Below, piece by piece: positions 62,404-64,000 of a stretch of DNA of 64,000 bases (the stretch's first letter is position 1; each line of letters opens with the position of its first letter). The position numbers and the translations under genes were made by a program. The notes beneath the pieces are model-generated. The model was not told the DNA's origin, did no database searches, and was given only the letters and a program-made list of their open reading frames with translations. Origin of the DNA: Montifringilla adamsi (lineage: Eukaryota > Chordata > Aves > Passeriformes > Passeridae); the NCBI GenBank assembly GCA_017590115.1, contig JAGGNK010011336.1, positions 930,001 to 994,000 of the forward strand. Direction: 5' to 3'.

Positions 62404-62824
62404 GACAATATAAAGTACTGCCTGACCTCAGCACTTTTCCCATTTCAGTGTAAAGAACTATTTTTTCCACACAGCGAAGGGATTTTTGACAGAAAAGAGG
62501 TGTAAAGCATACATAAACAGTGACACTTAATGTGCACCCTCATGCATAGTTCCTTCTGTGAGTAGCGTGTTCACTGGTTCCATGCTCATGTTCAAATTCA
62601 GGAACAGCTCCTGCTGCTTGGGCTTGGTGTAGACTCAGCCAGCTGCCTTGAGCTTCATCCTGGCCCAACTACTGTCATTAATGCAATGGTACCAATAACT
62701 ATCAATAATCATACCTTCACTCAGTGGGAGGGTGGTTTTATTGCAAGTACTTTATCCCAGGAAAAACAAAAAAAGGGGAAGAGGGGACTTCTGTGCAGCC
62801 AAAACCTGCAGCAAGTGGGTGCTG

Positions 62825-62905
62825 TTGGGTTTGGTGCTGTGCAGGGCTGGGAGCTGGACCCTGTGGGTCCCTTCCAGCTCAGCTCATCCTGGGACCTGTC
62901 AATGG
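62825..62905 (+). mobile_element. Degraded CR1 3'-terminal fragment
   Basis: GGAGCTGGACCCTGTGGGTC followed by CCTTCCAGCTCAGCTCATCC fits the last part of a CR1 tail. Confidence 0.5.
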
Positions 62906-63821
62906 CTCCTCACTGTGAGGTGCATTGTGTCTGCAGGAAATCAAAGTTCACACTGCCTTCTCTGTTTTCCTTCTATTTTTCTAACCTTGCACCTCAAATT
63001 TGCCCTCTCTTCTCTGACAGGCCTCAAGAAGAAGCTTTGAATGTGGTGCCAGCACCACTGCCAGCAGTGAGAGAAAATAAGACAAGTACCTCCAAGCTGT
63101 AATAAATACTGCTGTTATTGCCTATTGTTCATCTGAATCTCTACTCCTGAGAACTTGAGTTCAATCCTAAATTTTCCTTTTATTTTTAGGCAGAATATCC
63201 AGCAAGTTAAAAAACCAGTATCACAAGAAGGTCCTAAGATGGGGCGTGCTCCAGTTTTCCTGCTGAGCATGTGTTTAGGAATTGCTGCTAAAAAAAAGTC
63301 AGAGAGGATGGTAGTTGCTGTGCTGTCACATGGCCTGATACAGCACAGAATCTGCTTAGCATTCTTGAAGGGAAATTATCCAGTGCTGCAACTCACAATT
63401 TATAATTGGTTGCATATTAACAGCTAAAAAAGGCAATAAAATCCACTGTGTGTTTAAAAAAAAAAAAAAAAGTAAGTAGGAGTATTACAAGCTGAGCAGT
63501 GAAAATCTGGAAGACTTCTTGGCTAGAGCAGGGCTGTGTGCAGTGTTGTTTCTCCTGTATTAATTACAAGCAATTTAAAATCATCTTCTTCCTTCAAGGA
63601 AGGGTTTTGTTCAGCGTTTTTGTTAATTTTAATCTTGCTAATGTGATACTCTCTTGGAACCTCTGCCTTGTGTCATAACAGTGAGACATGCTGCCTCTTT
63701 TGTCCCTGCCCTTTGGGAAACACAGTTACTGCTGCTCATTGCCTAACCCTGCTGTTGTGACTATCAGTACACCCCCCTTGAAAGGGAAAGAAACTAAAAC
63801 TCAGCAGCAGAATTGTTCTTT

Positions 63822-63848
63822 CCCCCCCCCTTTTCCCCCCCCCCCCCC
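63822..63848. repeat. Poly-C tract C9-T4-C14
   Basis: Two long C runs are separated by TTTT. The complementary strand is G-quadruplex-prone. Confidence 0.85.
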
Positions 63849-64000
63849 GAGTTCACTTTTATTTGTAATATTTAAGCTAGACTGTGTGAGTGCCTCAAGA
63901 AAATCGGGGGTTTAAAATATATGGTGCTGTATTAGAGTGGAAAGCTTGTTATTCAGCACACTAATTATTTCTGAGTCACTGTATTTATGAAATGTCATGT

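Overview
The window is vertebrate nuclear DNA, most likely from a bird and probably a songbird. The support is degraded CR1 LINE fragments as the main repeat class, one isolated ERV-type LTR, GT-AG introns, a GC-rich CpG-island promoter in otherwise AT-rich sequence, and an intact bird-like TMEM17 gene. There are no bacterial-type operons, tRNA or rRNA genes or CRISPR arrays.

Layout: 1-650 holds old CR1 fragments. From 1835 to 12377 (+ strand) I can thread ten exons with consistent splice phases into one 1,411-residue type I membrane protein. Its order is signal peptide, CUB-like domain 1, a Ser/Thr/Pro-rich stalk of about 585 residues, CUB-like domain 2, a second stalk, a SEA-like domain, a calcium-binding-type EGF domain, one transmembrane helix and a short cytoplasmic tail. 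I do not recognise a named gene with this architecture, and it is the most interesting object here. A polyadenylation signal follows at 12664. From 12.7 to 23.7 kb I see no gene, only an orphan CpG-rich patch, CR1 pieces, one reverse-oriented LTR and homopolymer tracts. From 23699 to 26711 (- strand) lies TMEM17, four coding exons encoding a 216-residue, four-pass ciliary transition-zone protein, with a CpG island over exon 1 and an RFX X-box-like site in intron 1. The two genes are convergent.

From 27 to 64 kb I find no convincing coding exon. This part contains CR1 fragments, a very long (TC)n microsatellite inside a tandem duplication, small tandem duplications, a perfect 11-bp palindrome and a poly-C tract. 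In mammals TMEM17 lies between B3GNT2 and EHBP1. If that order holds, this gene-poor stretch leads towards EHBP1, and the CUB/SEA/EGF gene sits on the B3GNT2 side, where the mammalian order I recall has no such gene. Exon models were read by eye from ORFs, splice consensus and phase. No alignment or transcript evidence was available.
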